A stretch of DNA of 64,000 nucleotides from CAZART01 sp964487555 (GCA_964487555.1 CAZART010000005.1:1-64000); one strand, 5' to 3'. Numbered from the stretch's first letter, positions 35,072 to 44,209 are shown. Notes: generated by a model from the letters alone, not told the origin. Numbers and translations: made by a program.

Positions 35072-36429
35072 TGCACGGCCCTCCCCGAAGATATTACCCC
35101 ACCACGGAGCGACGGTGCAGTGCACCCGGAGGAAGCTTCATCCTTCGTTCTTTTCCCGTCTCTCTCCGCCTTCGCCTTTCCTTCCTCCTTGCTCCTCTCT
35201 TCCTCATCGGGCTTTCCGGCTGCGGTGCAAGCTCCGAAGATATCACTGTAATCGACTTCTGGGGCATGGGCGTAGAAGGCGAAATCGTGAAGCAGCTCGT
35301 GCCGGAGTTCGAACGACAGCACCCGGACATCAGAGTGCGCGTGCAGCAGATTCCGTGGACGGCGGCGCACGAGAAGCTGCTGACAGCCTATGTGGGGGAG
35401 GCCACCCCCGACATCTGCCAGCTCGGCAATACCTGGGTGCCCGAATTCGTCGCGCTGAACGCGCTCATTCCGCTCGATTCGCTCGTAGCGGCCTCGTCGA
35501 TCGTCGATCGCAGCGATTATTTCGAAGGCATCTGGGAGACGAACGTGGTGGATGGGAGGACGTACGGCGTCCCCTGGTATGTCGATACGCGCCTCCTATT
35601 CTACCGCACCGATCTACTGCGTGAAGCCGGCTACGAACGAATGCCTGCGACGTGGGATGAATGGGTCGACGCGATGCAGCAGATCAAAGCGGGGCCGGAT
35701 CAATACGCGATCCTGCTTCCGACCGACGAGTGGCAGCATCCCGTGATGTTCGGTCTCCAAACGGGCGCATCGCTCTTGACGGAAGACGGTTTGCATGCCG
35801 ACTTCACGTCGCCCGAATTTCGCGAGGCGTTCGAATTCTACGTCAGCCTGTATGAATTGGGCCTGTCACCCGCCGTAAGCCGCACCCAGGTCTCGAACGT
35901 CTATCAGGAATTCGCTCGCGGTTACATGGCCATGTATATCACCGGCCCGTGGAATATCGGCGAGTTTGGCCGGAACGTGCCTCGGGAGGCACAGGATGAT
36001 TGGATGACGGCGCCCGTACCGGGTCCGGATGGTGACACGCCGGGCGTCTCATTGGCCGGCGGCGCGAGCCTGAGTATCTTCGAGCGATCGAAGCACAAGG
36101 ACGCCGCATGGCAGTTCGTCGAGTTTATGTCGAGGCCGGAACAGCAGGTGCATTTTTACGGCATCTCCGGCAATCTGCCTCCCCGGCACACAGCCTGGCA
36201 GGACACTTCGCTAGCCGGTAACGTGTACGCGCATGCATTCTACGAGCAGCTTCAGCGCGTCAGACCGCTGCCCCGCGTGCCCGAGTGGGAGCGGATCGCC
36301 GACAAAGTGTGGGTCTACGCCGAAGCCGCCGTGCTGGGGAGAATGACGATCGACGAGGCATTGCGAGCGTTGAATCGGGAAGTGGATGACATCCTTGAAA
36401 AGCGACGGTGGATGGCCGAGAATCGATGA
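35071..36429 (+). CDS. ABC transporter sugar-binding lipoprotein
   Basis: 452 residues, extracellular solute-binding protein family 1. The signal sequence ends in lipobox LSGC, followed by ITVIDFWGMGVEGEIVKQLV and the family pattern FERQHPDIRVRVQQIPW, TPDICQLGNTWVPEF, YGVPWYVDTRLLFYR and AWQFVEFMSRPEQQ. It should deliver oligosaccharides, here probably sophorooligosaccharides, to the two permeases that follow. The start is unsettled: ATG 35071 overlaps the previous stop but leaves a 28-residue polar N-region; a good GGAGGA at 35128-35133 has no ATG, GTG or TTG after it in frame. The signal-peptide coding region is a long polypyrimidine tract. Confidence 0.93.
   Translation: MHGPPRRYYPTTERRCSAPGGSFILRSFPVSLRLRLSFLLAPLFLIGLSGCGASSEDITVIDFWGMGVEGEIVKQLVPEFERQHPDIRVRVQQIPWTAAHEKLLTAYVGEATPDICQLGNTWVPEFVALNALIPLDSLVAASSIVDRSDYFEGIWETNVVDGRTYGVPWYVDTRLLFYRTDLLREAGYERMPATWDEWVDAMQQIKAGPDQYAILLPTDEWQHPVMFGLQTGASLLTEDGLHADFTSPEFREAFEFYVSLYELGLSPAVSRTQVSNVYQEFARGYMAMYITGPWNIGEFGRNVPREAQDDWMTAPVPGPDGDTPGVSLAGGASLSIFERSKHKDAAWQFVEFMSRPEQQVHFYGISGNLPPRHTAWQDTSLAGNVYAHAFYEQLQRVRPLPRVPEWERIADKVWVYAEAAVLGRMTIDEALRALNREVDDILEKRRWMAENR
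35141..35205. repeat. Polypyrimidine-rich tract encoding the binding-protein signal peptide
   Basis: About 65 bp that is almost entirely C and T on the coding strand, with only a few G. It encodes the Leu/Phe/Ser/Pro-rich hydrophobic signal sequence. Such tracts are prone to slippage and triplex formation. Confidence 0.6.
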
Positions 36430-36491
36430 TAGACGATCGATGATCGCATCCGCCCTCCAAAACAGGTTTTCGATTCTCGATTCTCGAACCC

Positions 36492-37433
36492 ATGCCTACG
36501 CTGACCTCAGAAGCTCCACCTGAACGCATTGCACCGATCGTGCGTCCGGTTGCACGGTGGGCGCGGACGCAGTCGCGGGCAGCGTACTTCTTCTTGCTAC
36601 CCGGCCTGCTGGTCCTCCTCCTCTTCTTTTTCCTGCCGATCGCCGCCGCCCTCGTCCTCAGCCTCACCGACTTCGACATCTACGGCATCGCCGATGTGTC
36701 GAACGTGCGCTTCGTCGGGCTCGACAACTACGTCGAGCTCATCCACGACGATCTCTTCTGGACGGCCCTTAAGAACACATTCTACTTCGTCCTGGTCGGG
36801 GGTCCGCTTTCCGTCGGAACGTCCCTGGCGGCGGCGCTGCTCATCGGCGCCAAGGGCATTCGTTTCAAGGGATTCTTCCGATCCGCCTACTTCGCACCGG
36901 TGGTCACGACCCTCGTGGCGGTCGCCGTCGTATTCCGCTTCATCTTACACACGCGATACGGCCTTTTGAATTATGCGCTCGCATGGCTCGGGATCGATCC
37001 GGTCAACTGGCTGGGGGATCCGACGTGGGCTATGCCCGGCATTATCGTGTTGGCCGTGTGGAAGAACTTCGGCTACAACATGATCATCTTCATCGCCGGG
37101 CTGCAGAGCATTCCGGAGTATCTCTACGAAGCCGCCGTCGTCGATGGCGCGAACGCCTGGCAGCGCTTCAAGAACATCACCCTGCCGATGCTCGCACCGA
37201 CGTTCCTTTTCGTCGGCATCATCACGATGATCGGATACTTCCAGCTGTTTGCAGAGCCGTACGTCATGACGGAAGGCGGGCCGCTGAACAGCACGCTGAG
37301 CGTCGTGCTTTACATGTATCGCGAGGGTTTTAAGTGGTGGGATATGGGGTATGCCGCGGCGATTGCGTTCGTACTGTTCGTCATCATCCTAATCGGGACC
37401 TTGATACAGCTAAAGCTCCAGAGAGACGTCTAA
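36492..37433 (+). CDS. ABC sugar transporter permease (MalF/UgpA type)
   Basis: 313 residues, inner-membrane component with six predicted membrane helices starting at FFLLPGLLVLLLFFFLPIAA. The cytoplasmic EAA loop that docks the ATPase is intact (EYLYEAAVVDGANAWQRFKNITLPML). It lies 62 bp after the binding-protein gene and forms the transporter with the second permease. No ATP-binding subunit is encoded in the locus, as in several carbohydrate ABC systems that borrow a shared MsiK/MalK-type ATPase. Confidence 0.94.
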   Translation: MPTLTSEAPPERIAPIVRPVARWARTQSRAAYFFLLPGLLVLLLFFFLPIAAALVLSLTDFDIYGIADVSNVRFVGLDNYVELIHDDLFWTALKNTFYFVLVGGPLSVGTSLAAALLIGAKGIRFKGFFRSAYFAPVVTTLVAVAVVFRFILHTRYGLLNYALAWLGIDPVNWLGDPTWAMPGIIVLAVWKNFGYNMIIFIAGLQSIPEYLYEAAVVDGANAWQRFKNITLPMLAPTFLFVGIITMIGYFQLFAEPYVMTEGGPLNSTLSVVLYMYREGFKWWDMGYAAAIAFVLFVIILIGTLIQLKLQRDV

Positions 37434-37505
37434 TATAAAGTACCGGGTACGGTGTACCGAGTACCGCATCTCATCTCCGCGCTACGGGGTACTCCGGCAC
37501 ACCGG

Positions 37506-37620
37506 CACGCGGTACTCCGGTACAGCGGCACGCGGTACTCCGGTACACGGGCACGCGGTACTCCGGTACACGGGCACGCGGTACTCCGGTACACGGGCAC
37601 GCGGTACTCTGGTACACTAG
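37506..37620. repeat. 23-bp tandem repeat, five copies, between the permease genes
   Basis: Five 23-bp units start at 37506, 37529, 37552, 37575 and 37598, with core CACGCGGTACTC followed by CGGTACA. The flanks at 37440-37505 are also rich in GGTAC words. It precedes the second permease gene and is probably what broke the assembly at the adjacent gap. Confidence 0.9.
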
Positions 37621-37820
37621 TACACCGGCACGGTATTTACTATGCGGCCAGGCCTGACTAAAACGNNNNNNNNNNNNNNNNNNNNNNNNNNNNNNNNNNN
37701 NNNNNNNNNNNNNNNNNNNNNNNNNNNNNNNNNNNNNNNNNNNNNNNNNNNNNNNNNNNNNNNNNGGTACACTAGTACACCGGCACGGTATTTACTATGC
37801 GGCCAGGCCTGACTAAAACG
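37611..37820. other. Assembly gap (100 N) with identical 55-bp flanks
   Basis: Exactly 100 Ns at 37666-37765 are a placeholder for a gap of unknown size. The 55 bp before it (37611-37665) are identical to the 55 bp after it (37766-37820), including the first 24 bases of the second permease gene. Two contigs that overlap by an assembler k-mer have been joined without merging; the true sequence probably lacks the Ns and one 55-bp copy. Confidence 0.9.
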
Positions 37821-38618
37821 CTGATCTACGCGGCCCTCGTTTTTGGCGCTGTGGTGACGCTGGCGCCATTGCTCTGGATGGTCAGTGCGTCGCTCATGCC
37901 GACGGGGGAGGCAAGCTCGTTTCCTCCGCCATTGTTGCCGAGTGAGGTCACGCTACAGCATTATGTAGATCTCTTCAGCCGGTTAAATCTCGGACGTTAT
38001 TTCCTGAACAGTGCGCTGATTGCCGGCGCCGTAACCGCGATTTCTCTCTTTTTCAATTCGATGGCGGGCTACGCCTTCGCCAAGTTTCGCTTCAAAGGCC
38101 GCAAGCCGCTGTTTCGCTTCCTGCTTGGCGGACTCGTGATACCCGTGCAGGTCTCCATGCTGCCGCTGTTTTTGCTGCTCAAGCAGATCGGCTTGATCAA
38201 TACCTACTGGGGCGTTGTGGTGCCGGGCATGACGACGATCTTCGGCATCTTTCTCATCCGACAGTATGCTCTTTCGATTCCGGACGATCTGCTGGATGCG
38301 GCGCGGATGGACGGAGCGACGGAGTGGCGTATTTACTGGTCGGTCGTGCTGCCGCTTTGCAAGCCGATCCTGATCACCCTCGCCATTTTCACCTTCATGG
38401 CCGCATGGAACGACTTCATGTGGCCGCTCATCGTGCTAAATGATAACGACATGTATACACTACCCGTGGCACTTGCCAACATGCTCGGCGAGTATCATCA
38501 ACAAACGGAATTGATGCTGGCGGGGGCCGTGATTACCGTGCTGCCGGTCATGATCGTCTTCGCGGTGCTGCAGCGTTATTACCTCGAAGGCATCATGCTG
38601 GGAAGTATAAAGGGGTGA
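37797..38618 (+). CDS. ABC sugar transporter permease (MalG/UgpE type)
   Basis: 273 residues, six-helix inner-membrane protein with the EAA-type loop IPDDLLDAARMDGATEWRIYWSVVLPL. The N-terminus (MRPGLTKTLIYAALVFGAVV) is encoded right after the assembly gap and its first codons are duplicated before it, but the reading frame after the gap is complete. It forms the importer with the preceding permease and lipoprotein. It is followed 82 bp later by the cytosolic GH94 gene, so import and phosphorolysis are encoded side by side. Confidence 0.94.
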   Translation: MRPGLTKTLIYAALVFGAVVTLAPLLWMVSASLMPTGEASSFPPPLLPSEVTLQHYVDLFSRLNLGRYFLNSALIAGAVTAISLFFNSMAGYAFAKFRFKGRKPLFRFLLGGLVIPVQVSMLPLFLLLKQIGLINTYWGVVVPGMTTIFGIFLIRQYALSIPDDLLDAARMDGATEWRIYWSVVLPLCKPILITLAIFTFMAAWNDFMWPLIVLNDNDMYTLPVALANMLGEYHQQTELMLAGAVITVLPVMIVFAVLQRYYLEGIMLGSIKG

Positions 38619-38700
38619 GACGGCGTAGTTTCGCTCGTCCAGGGGCTCGGTCGTCTTCTTGCGAAGCGTAGCGGATGGAGAACAAAGGAAGCATAGAACC

Positions 38701-41700
38701 ATGAAGGAGTCACCAGAAGTGGCCGCGAAAACGGATTTCGCCGGGGCCGGACTGCTCTCGAACGGGCGGTATCAGGTTCTGATCACCGAGAGCGGCGAGG
38801 GCTATTCGGCGCTCGACGACGTAGCATTGACGCGGTGGTCGGTCGATCAAATCGCAGGGCCGCATGGCGCGTTTCTGTACATACAGGATCTTTCAACCGG
38901 TGCTCTCTGGTCCGCCACGCACGAGCCGGTCCGCTCCTCGCCGGATACGTACCAAACGTGGCTGGGCGCCGGCGGCTTTCACGTGCGCCGCTCCGACGAC
39001 GGGATCGATCTGCATTCGGAAACGTGCGTGGCGCCGGATGCGGAGGTCGAGCTTCGCCGGTACGTGTTCAGCAACGCGTCGTCGAGGCCGCGGCGACTCC
39101 GTCTGACGTCCTACGCCGAGGTCGTGCTTCACGACGCTTCGACGGAAGCGGCTCATCCGGCGTTCTACAAACTGTTCGTGCAGACGGAGCATGTCCCCCG
39201 CGCGGGCGCTTTGCTCGCTCGGCGACGGCCTCGGAGCCCGGAAGACGAATTCCCGCTGCTGTTGCACATGCTGATTACTCCGGATGCGGGGCGGGTTGAT
39301 GTCGAATCCGATCGCCTGGCATTTATCGGGCGAGGACGAAGCCTCGCAGATCCTCTTGCGCTTGCATCAGGCGATACATTGAGAGGTGGAACGGGGAGCG
39401 TACTGGATCCCGTTCTGTGTCTTCAGACGGAGATCGCTCTCGCGCCCGGCGAGGAGAAGGAAGTGATTTTGATGGCTGCGGCTGCGCATTCCCGAGAGGA
39501 CGTACTTGCGTTGGCCGAGCGTTACCGCACGTCGGAGGCGCGGTCCGAGGCGTTTTTGCAGGCCGCGCTCCGCGAGCAGCACGAGCGCGACCGCTGCAAG
39601 CTGGGTCCAAGGAATGCCGATCGGTACCACCGACTCGCGGCTGGTGTACTGGCGGGCGACCGGCGATTGCGCGCACCGGCAGAGGTGCTCGGCCGTGATT
39701 GCGGTGAACGAGACGTGGTCGATTCGCTGGGCCTCGATCCCGCCAGGCCACTGCTGCTCGGCCGCATCGCGGACGAGGGGGAGCTCCCCGTCGCGCGGCT
39801 CCTTCTGAAGGCCCGCGATTTCTGGCACGCGCACGGGCTTCGGACGCAGGTCATTCTGCTTAACGATCGTTCGGGCTCTTACGCGGACGACGTGCAAGGC
39901 CTTCTTCGCGAAGTGATCGCCCAATCGGCCGAGGGGCACGACGGCGTCGTGCTGCGCCACGCCGATATGCTCTCCGACGACGCCCAGTGCACGCTTCAGA
40001 GTCGCGCCCGCCTCGTCGTGACGGGCGATCGCCTGGATCTCCTTCGCGTGAAGCCCGACGTGCCCGTGAGCGATCACAACCCCGACGTGATTCGTCCATC
40101 CAGGTTGAACGGCCCTGAGGGGTCAAGGAACGGCCCGGAGGGTTCGAGCGACGGCGCAGGGCAGGCGCAGGACGGCGCAGGGGCGGCGATCGGCAGCGAC
40201 TCCACGGTGACGGCGTCGAGGAAGAACGCTGCCGCGAAAGCCGCGATCGACGCACAGGCCGCGCGTGCACCGGCGGACCGTAGAGCCGCGGATCACCTGA
40301 TGATGAACAATGGGTACGGGGGATTTTCGGAGGATGGACGCGAATACGTGATTCGGCTCGTGCCGGATGCGGATGGCCGCCTCCGCCTCCCGCCGATGCC
40401 GTGGATAAACGTGATCGCGAACGAAAAGGCCGGTTTCATCGTCTCCGAAGTAGGAGCAGGATCCACCTGGCAGGGAAACAGCCGGGAGAATCGACTGACG
40501 CCGTGGAGCAACGATCCCGTCCTCGATCCCTTCGGAGAGGCCGTATACCTCCATGACGAGGAATCCGGGATTACGTGGTCGCCAACGCCGGGTCCGGCGG
40601 CGTCCGGCTCGGCAATCGAGGTGCACCACGGCTTGGGGTATTCGGAATTCAGGCAAACAAGCCACGAGCTCGAGCAGCGCGTGACGATGTTCGTGACGGT
40701 AGACGCCCCGCTGAAGATCGTGCGGCTGGATGTGACGAATGTCGGCGCTTCCAACCGCCGTCTGCGTGGAGGCGCGTTCGCACGGTGGGTGCTGGGTTCG
40801 TCCGACGAGGCGGAACGTTTCGTCAAAACAGGCATCGACGAGGCTAGCGGTGCGATCACCGCCGTCAATCCACAGAACAGGACGTATCCCGCTGCCATCG
40901 CCTTTGCGGTGCTGGAGGGCGACGGGGAGTCGGAGTCGTTTACGTCCTCATGTGAGGGTTTTCTGGGGGATGGAGGCCTGATCGATCCCTCCGGCATGCG
41001 GGCGGATCTCGACGGAGTCATGGGAGCCGGCCTCAAATCTTGCGCGGCATTCAATCGATTTCTTTCCCTCGAGCCGGGGGATGCGGCGAGCCTGTTCTTC
41101 CTTCTGGGACAGGTAGACGAACCCGACAGCATCGCCGAGTTAGTGACGCGTTTCGCAACGGCAAACGGTGCCTCGGCCGCACTGGACGACGTTAAGTCCT
41201 ACTGGTTCGACGTCACGTCCCGCCTTCAGATCGCGACGCCATCTCCCGAGATCGATCTTCTCGTCAACGCCTGGCTGCCGTACCAGAATCTGAGCTGCCG
41301 GATCTGGGGCCGATCGGCGTTCTACCAGTCAGGTGGAGCCTTCGGCTATCGTGACCAGCTTCAGGATGCATCCGCCTTCGCAGCCACGAGGCCGGACCTC
41401 GTTCGCAAGCAGATCCTGCTTCACGCGGCCCACCAATTCGAGGATGGCGATGTGATGCACTGGTGGCATCCGCCCAAGAGCCGCGGCATCCGCACGCGGT
41501 TTTCAGACGACCTTCTGTGGCTTCCGTACGTCATTCTTCATTACATCGAGAGTACGGGAGATCGCGGCGTTCTCGACGAAGACGTACCCTACCTCAACGC
41601 GTCGGACGTGCCCCTCGAGGAGGACGAGATCTTCATTGAACCCTCTCGAAGCGCTCTCGAGGAATCGCTGTTCAAGCATTGTTGCCGTGCCCTCGATCGA

Positions 41701-42738
41701 TCTCTCACCACGGGATCGCACGGCCTGCCCCTTATCGGCTCCGGAGACTGGAACGACGGCATGAACCGCGTCGGGAGGGATGGGCGCGGGGAGAGCGTCT
41801 GGCTCGGGTTCTTCCTCTTTGACATCCTGCGCCGCTTCGTTCCGATTTGTGAAGCGCGGAGCGAAATGGAGCGGGCAGAGAAGTATCGGACGTACCTGGC
41901 CGAACTGACCGCCGCTCTCGAGGAGAACGGATGGGACGGCGAATGGTACCGGCGTGGATTTTACGACGACGGCGAGGTCATCGGCTCTATCCAAAGCGAG
42001 GAATGTAAGATTGATGCGCTCGTTCAGGCGTGGTCCGTCCTTTCCGGTGCGGCGCCGCCCGACCGGGCCGAAAAGGCCGTTGATGCGATGGAGCAGCGCC
42101 TGGTGTCGGAGAACGAGGGCATCATCCGGCTGCTCTCACCTCCGTTCGACCGCACCGTAAAAGATCCGGGCTACATCAAGGGGTACGTGCCGGGTGTACG
42201 GGAGAACGGTGGACAATACACGCATGCCGCCCTTTGGGCCGTGCGGGCGCTCGCCGAAATGGGACGGTGCGAGCGCGCGGCACCGCTGCTTGCGATGTTG
42301 AGCCCGGCGTCACATGCGAAGACGCGTGAAGAGGCCGAGGTCTACAAGGTGGAGCCGTACGTGATTGCGGCCGACGTTTACGGTGCACCCCCTCACGTCG
42401 GTCGAGGCGGATGGACATGGTACACAGGCTCGGCCGGATGGATGCACCGAGTGGCCGTGGAATCGATCCTCGGATTTCGAGTGGTCGACGGCGCGTTTAT
42501 CGAGCTCGACCCATGTGTACCGGGCCACTGGGATGAATACCGCCTCCACTATCGGCATCCGTTCACCGACGCCGAGTATGACATCGAAGTGACGGGATCT
42601 CCCGCGACCGGCGTGCGGCGGCGGGTTCGCGGGGTTCGTGTAAATGGGATGGAGATCGATCCTGAAGACGGCAAAGCCCGGGTGCCGATAGCCGGCGCGG
42701 AGCGCCACTACCGGGTCGAAATCACAATTGGGGCTTGA
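38701..42738 (+). CDS. GH94-family phosphorylase, likely 1,2-beta-oligoglucan phosphorylase
   Basis: 1345 residues, no signal peptide or membrane helices, hence cytosolic. It has two beta-sandwich domains (about 1-290 and 535-830) separated by a Rossmann-like part (LLLGRIADEGELPVARLLLK, about 355-465) and a Gly/Ala/Asn-rich linker (about 465-530), then the alpha/alpha barrel (about 850-1270). The catalytic motif is GSGDWNDGMN (Asp1016, Asp1019) and the phosphate-site motif is TWYTGSAGWM. This is the C-terminal half of cyclic beta-1,2-glucan synthase (NdvB/ChvB) without the GT84 and membrane parts. Known stand-alone relatives of about 1100 residues phosphorolyse beta-1,2-oligoglucans to alpha-glucose 1-phosphate. 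The longer frame from 38659 adds only upstream codons; ATG 38701 follows AAGGAAG. Confidence 0.88.
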   Translation: MKESPEVAAKTDFAGAGLLSNGRYQVLITESGEGYSALDDVALTRWSVDQIAGPHGAFLYIQDLSTGALWSATHEPVRSSPDTYQTWLGAGGFHVRRSDDGIDLHSETCVAPDAEVELRRYVFSNASSRPRRLRLTSYAEVVLHDASTEAAHPAFYKLFVQTEHVPRAGALLARRRPRSPEDEFPLLLHMLITPDAGRVDVESDRLAFIGRGRSLADPLALASGDTLRGGTGSVLDPVLCLQTEIALAPGEEKEVILMAAAAHSREDVLALAERYRTSEARSEAFLQAALREQHERDRCKLGPRNADRYHRLAAGVLAGDRRLRAPAEVLGRDCGERDVVDSLGLDPARPLLLGRIADEGELPVARLLLKARDFWHAHGLRTQVILLNDRSGSYADDVQGLLREVIAQSAEGHDGVVLRHADMLSDDAQCTLQSRARLVVTGDRLDLLRVKPDVPVSDHNPDVIRPSRLNGPEGSRNGPEGSSDGAGQAQDGAGAAIGSDSTVTASRKNAAAKAAIDAQAARAPADRRAADHLMMNNGYGGFSEDGREYVIRLVPDADGRLRLPPMPWINVIANEKAGFIVSEVGAGSTWQGNSRENRLTPWSNDPVLDPFGEAVYLHDEESGITWSPTPGPAASGSAIEVHHGLGYSEFRQTSHELEQRVTMFVTVDAPLKIVRLDVTNVGASNRRLRGGAFARWVLGSSDEAERFVKTGIDEASGAITAVNPQNRTYPAAIAFAVLEGDGESESFTSSCEGFLGDGGLIDPSGMRADLDGVMGAGLKSCAAFNRFLSLEPGDAASLFFLLGQVDEPDSIAELVTRFATANGASAALDDVKSYWFDVTSRLQIATPSPEIDLLVNAWLPYQNLSCRIWGRSAFYQSGGAFGYRDQLQDASAFAATRPDLVRKQILLHAAHQFEDGDVMHWWHPPKSRGIRTRFSDDLLWLPYVILHYIESTGDRGVLDEDVPYLNASDVPLEEDEIFIEPSRSALEESLFKHCCRALDRSLTTGSHGLPLIGSGDWNDGMNRVGRDGRGESVWLGFFLFDILRRFVPICEARSEMERAEKYRTYLAELTAALEENGWDGEWYRRGFYDDGEVIGSIQSEECKIDALVQAWSVLSGAAPPDRAEKAVDAMEQRLVSENEGIIRLLSPPFDRTVKDPGYIKGYVPGVRENGGQYTHAALWAVRALAEMGRCERAAPLLAMLSPASHAKTREEAEVYKVEPYVIAADVYGAPPHVGRGGWTWYTGSAGWMHRVAVESILGFRVVDGAFIELDPCVPGHWDEYRLHYRHPFTDAEYDIEVTGSPATGVRRRVRGVRVNGMEIDPEDGKARVPIAGAERHYRVEITIGA

Positions 42739-43039
42739 TCGCATCTGCAATCAGGTGCAGTCGCTCGCCGTCACGCACGTCGTCGAAGATGCCGGGGTCG
42801 ATCTGCCGGTCGTGGAAATCCAATTCCAGTCAATCATTGTAGTGCGTGCGTTTGTTGGCGGTGACGTGCTTGCGAGGAGGCGAAAACGGCGCACCCTCTC
42901 AGGAGCGCCGCCGATCCGCCGGCATCGCACTTATGCGTGGATCGGCAGCGTTTCGGGCGCTAGTTTAGGCGGTAAACGCTCCGCGGCGATAATCGTCGCC
43001 TTCGCATGCATCTTCAACTCCAGAATACAGGCCTTCTAG
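42739..43039. other. Intergenic region between GH94 and xylA, with a hairpin
   Basis: About 300 bp with no convincing gene. A two-part inverted repeat lies at 42910-42946: outer arms GCCGATCC / GGATCGGC and inner arms CGCA / TGCG. It has no T-run, so termination is uncertain. A GTAAACG heptamer (half of the LacI-type operator) is at 42972-42978, 62 bp before xylA; it may be chance. A short minus-strand open stretch near 42740-42850 looks protein-like but has no clear start. Confidence 0.45.
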
Positions 43040-44209
43040 ATGAGCGACTCGTATCAACCCAAGAAAGAACACAAGTTTACGTTCGGGCTGTGGACCGTAG
43101 GCAATGTCGGTCGGGATCCTTTCGGGGAGGCGGTTCGACCACCGATCTCCCCGGTGGAGATCGTGCATCTGCTCGCCGACGTCGGCGCGTACGGCGTCAA
43201 TTTTCACGACAACGACCTTGTACCGATCGATGCGACGCCCGCGGAGCGCGATCGCATCGTCCGTCAATTTAAGCAGGCGCTGGACGAGAGAGGCTTGACG
43301 GTCCCGATGGCCACGACCAACCTGTTCTCCGATCCGATTTTCAAGGATGGCGCCTTTACGTCGAACGATGCGGCGGTGCGAGCCTATGCCCTTCAGAAGA
43401 CGATGCAGGCGATGGACCTGGGCGTGGAATGTGGAGCAGGCATCTACGTATTCTGGGGAGGAAGGGAAGGCACGGAATCGGACGCCACGAAGAGTCCGCT
43501 CGATGCACTGAAGCGCATGCGCGATGCGCTGAATTTCCTCTGCGAATACGCCAAGGATCAGAAGTATGATCTCAAGTTCGCCCTGGAGCCGAAGCCGAAC
43601 GAGCCCCGCGGAGACATTTACTTTGCGACGGTTGGGGCTATGCTAGGGTTCATCGAAACGCTCGAGCATCCGGAGATGGTCGGGGTAAATCCCGAGGTCG
43701 CCCACGAACATATGGCCGGACTCAACTTCACTCACGCCGTCGCCCAGGCATGGGATGCGGGCAAGCTCTTTCACATCGACCTGAACGACCAGAACCCGGG
43801 ACGATACGATCAGGATTTCCGTTTCGGCGCTTACAACCCGAAGGCGGCCTTCTTCCTCGTGAAGTTTCTGGAGGACGTGGGATACGACGGTCCGCGCCAC
43901 TTTGACGCCCATGCCTACCGAACGGAGGACGTCAACGGTGTGAAGGACTTCGCGCGCGGCTGCATGCGAAACTACCTGATTCTCGTGGAAAAGGCGCGCC
44001 GCTTCAACGACGACAGCACCATTCGTGAACTGTTGCGCGAGATCAACCGGGCTTCCGTGGAGACGGCCGATGTGTCGGAAGGATATTCGGTCGAGACGGC
44101 AGCGGCGTTAAAGGCGCAGGTTTTCGACCGAGAGGCCATCGCCGGCCGCGGCCTTCCGTACGAAAGGCTGGATCAGCTGGTGGTGGAACTGCTCCTGGGC
44201 GTGCGGTGA
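43040..44209 (+). CDS. xylA: Xylose (glucose) isomerase
   Basis: 389 residues, the short class of xylose isomerase. It interconverts D-xylose and D-xylulose and, less efficiently, D-glucose and D-fructose, using two divalent metals in a TIM barrel. Visible motifs are [11 protein letters not shown] (catalytic His), [23 protein letters not shown] (metal Glu and Lys), [14 protein letters not shown] and [19 protein letters not shown]. It directly follows the beta-glucan locus; whether it is co-regulated is open. In this setting it could isomerise free glucose released by GH3 or GH94, or serve xylose from GH43 action. Confidence 0.95.
   Translation: MSDSYQPKKEHKFTFGLWTVGNVGRDPFGEAVRPPISPVEIVHLLADVGAYGVNFHDNDLVPIDATPAERDRIVRQFKQALDERGLTVPMATTNLFSDPIFKDGAFTSNDAAVRAYALQKTMQAMDLGVECGAGIYVFWGGREGTESDATKSPLDALKRMRDALNFLCEYAKDQKYDLKFALEPKPNEPRGDIYFATVGAMLGFIETLEHPEMVGVNPEVAHEHMAGLNFTHAVAQAWDAGKLFHIDLNDQNPGRYDQDFRFGAYNPKAAFFLVKFLEDVGYDGPRHFDAHAYRTEDVNGVKDFARGCMRNYLILVEKARRFNDDSTIRELLREINRASVETADVSEGYSVETAAALKAQVFDREAIAGRGLPYERLDQLVVELLLGVR

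Noticed and set aside
37642..37665. Second, truncated copy of the permease start before the gap
   Set aside because: It is part of the identical 55-bp contig overlap around the Ns, so an assembly artefact rather than a real duplication.
42740..42850. Protein-like minus-strand open stretch after the GH94 gene
   Set aside because: Only about 36 codons after a stop, no start codon and no recognised family; too weak to call a gene remnant.
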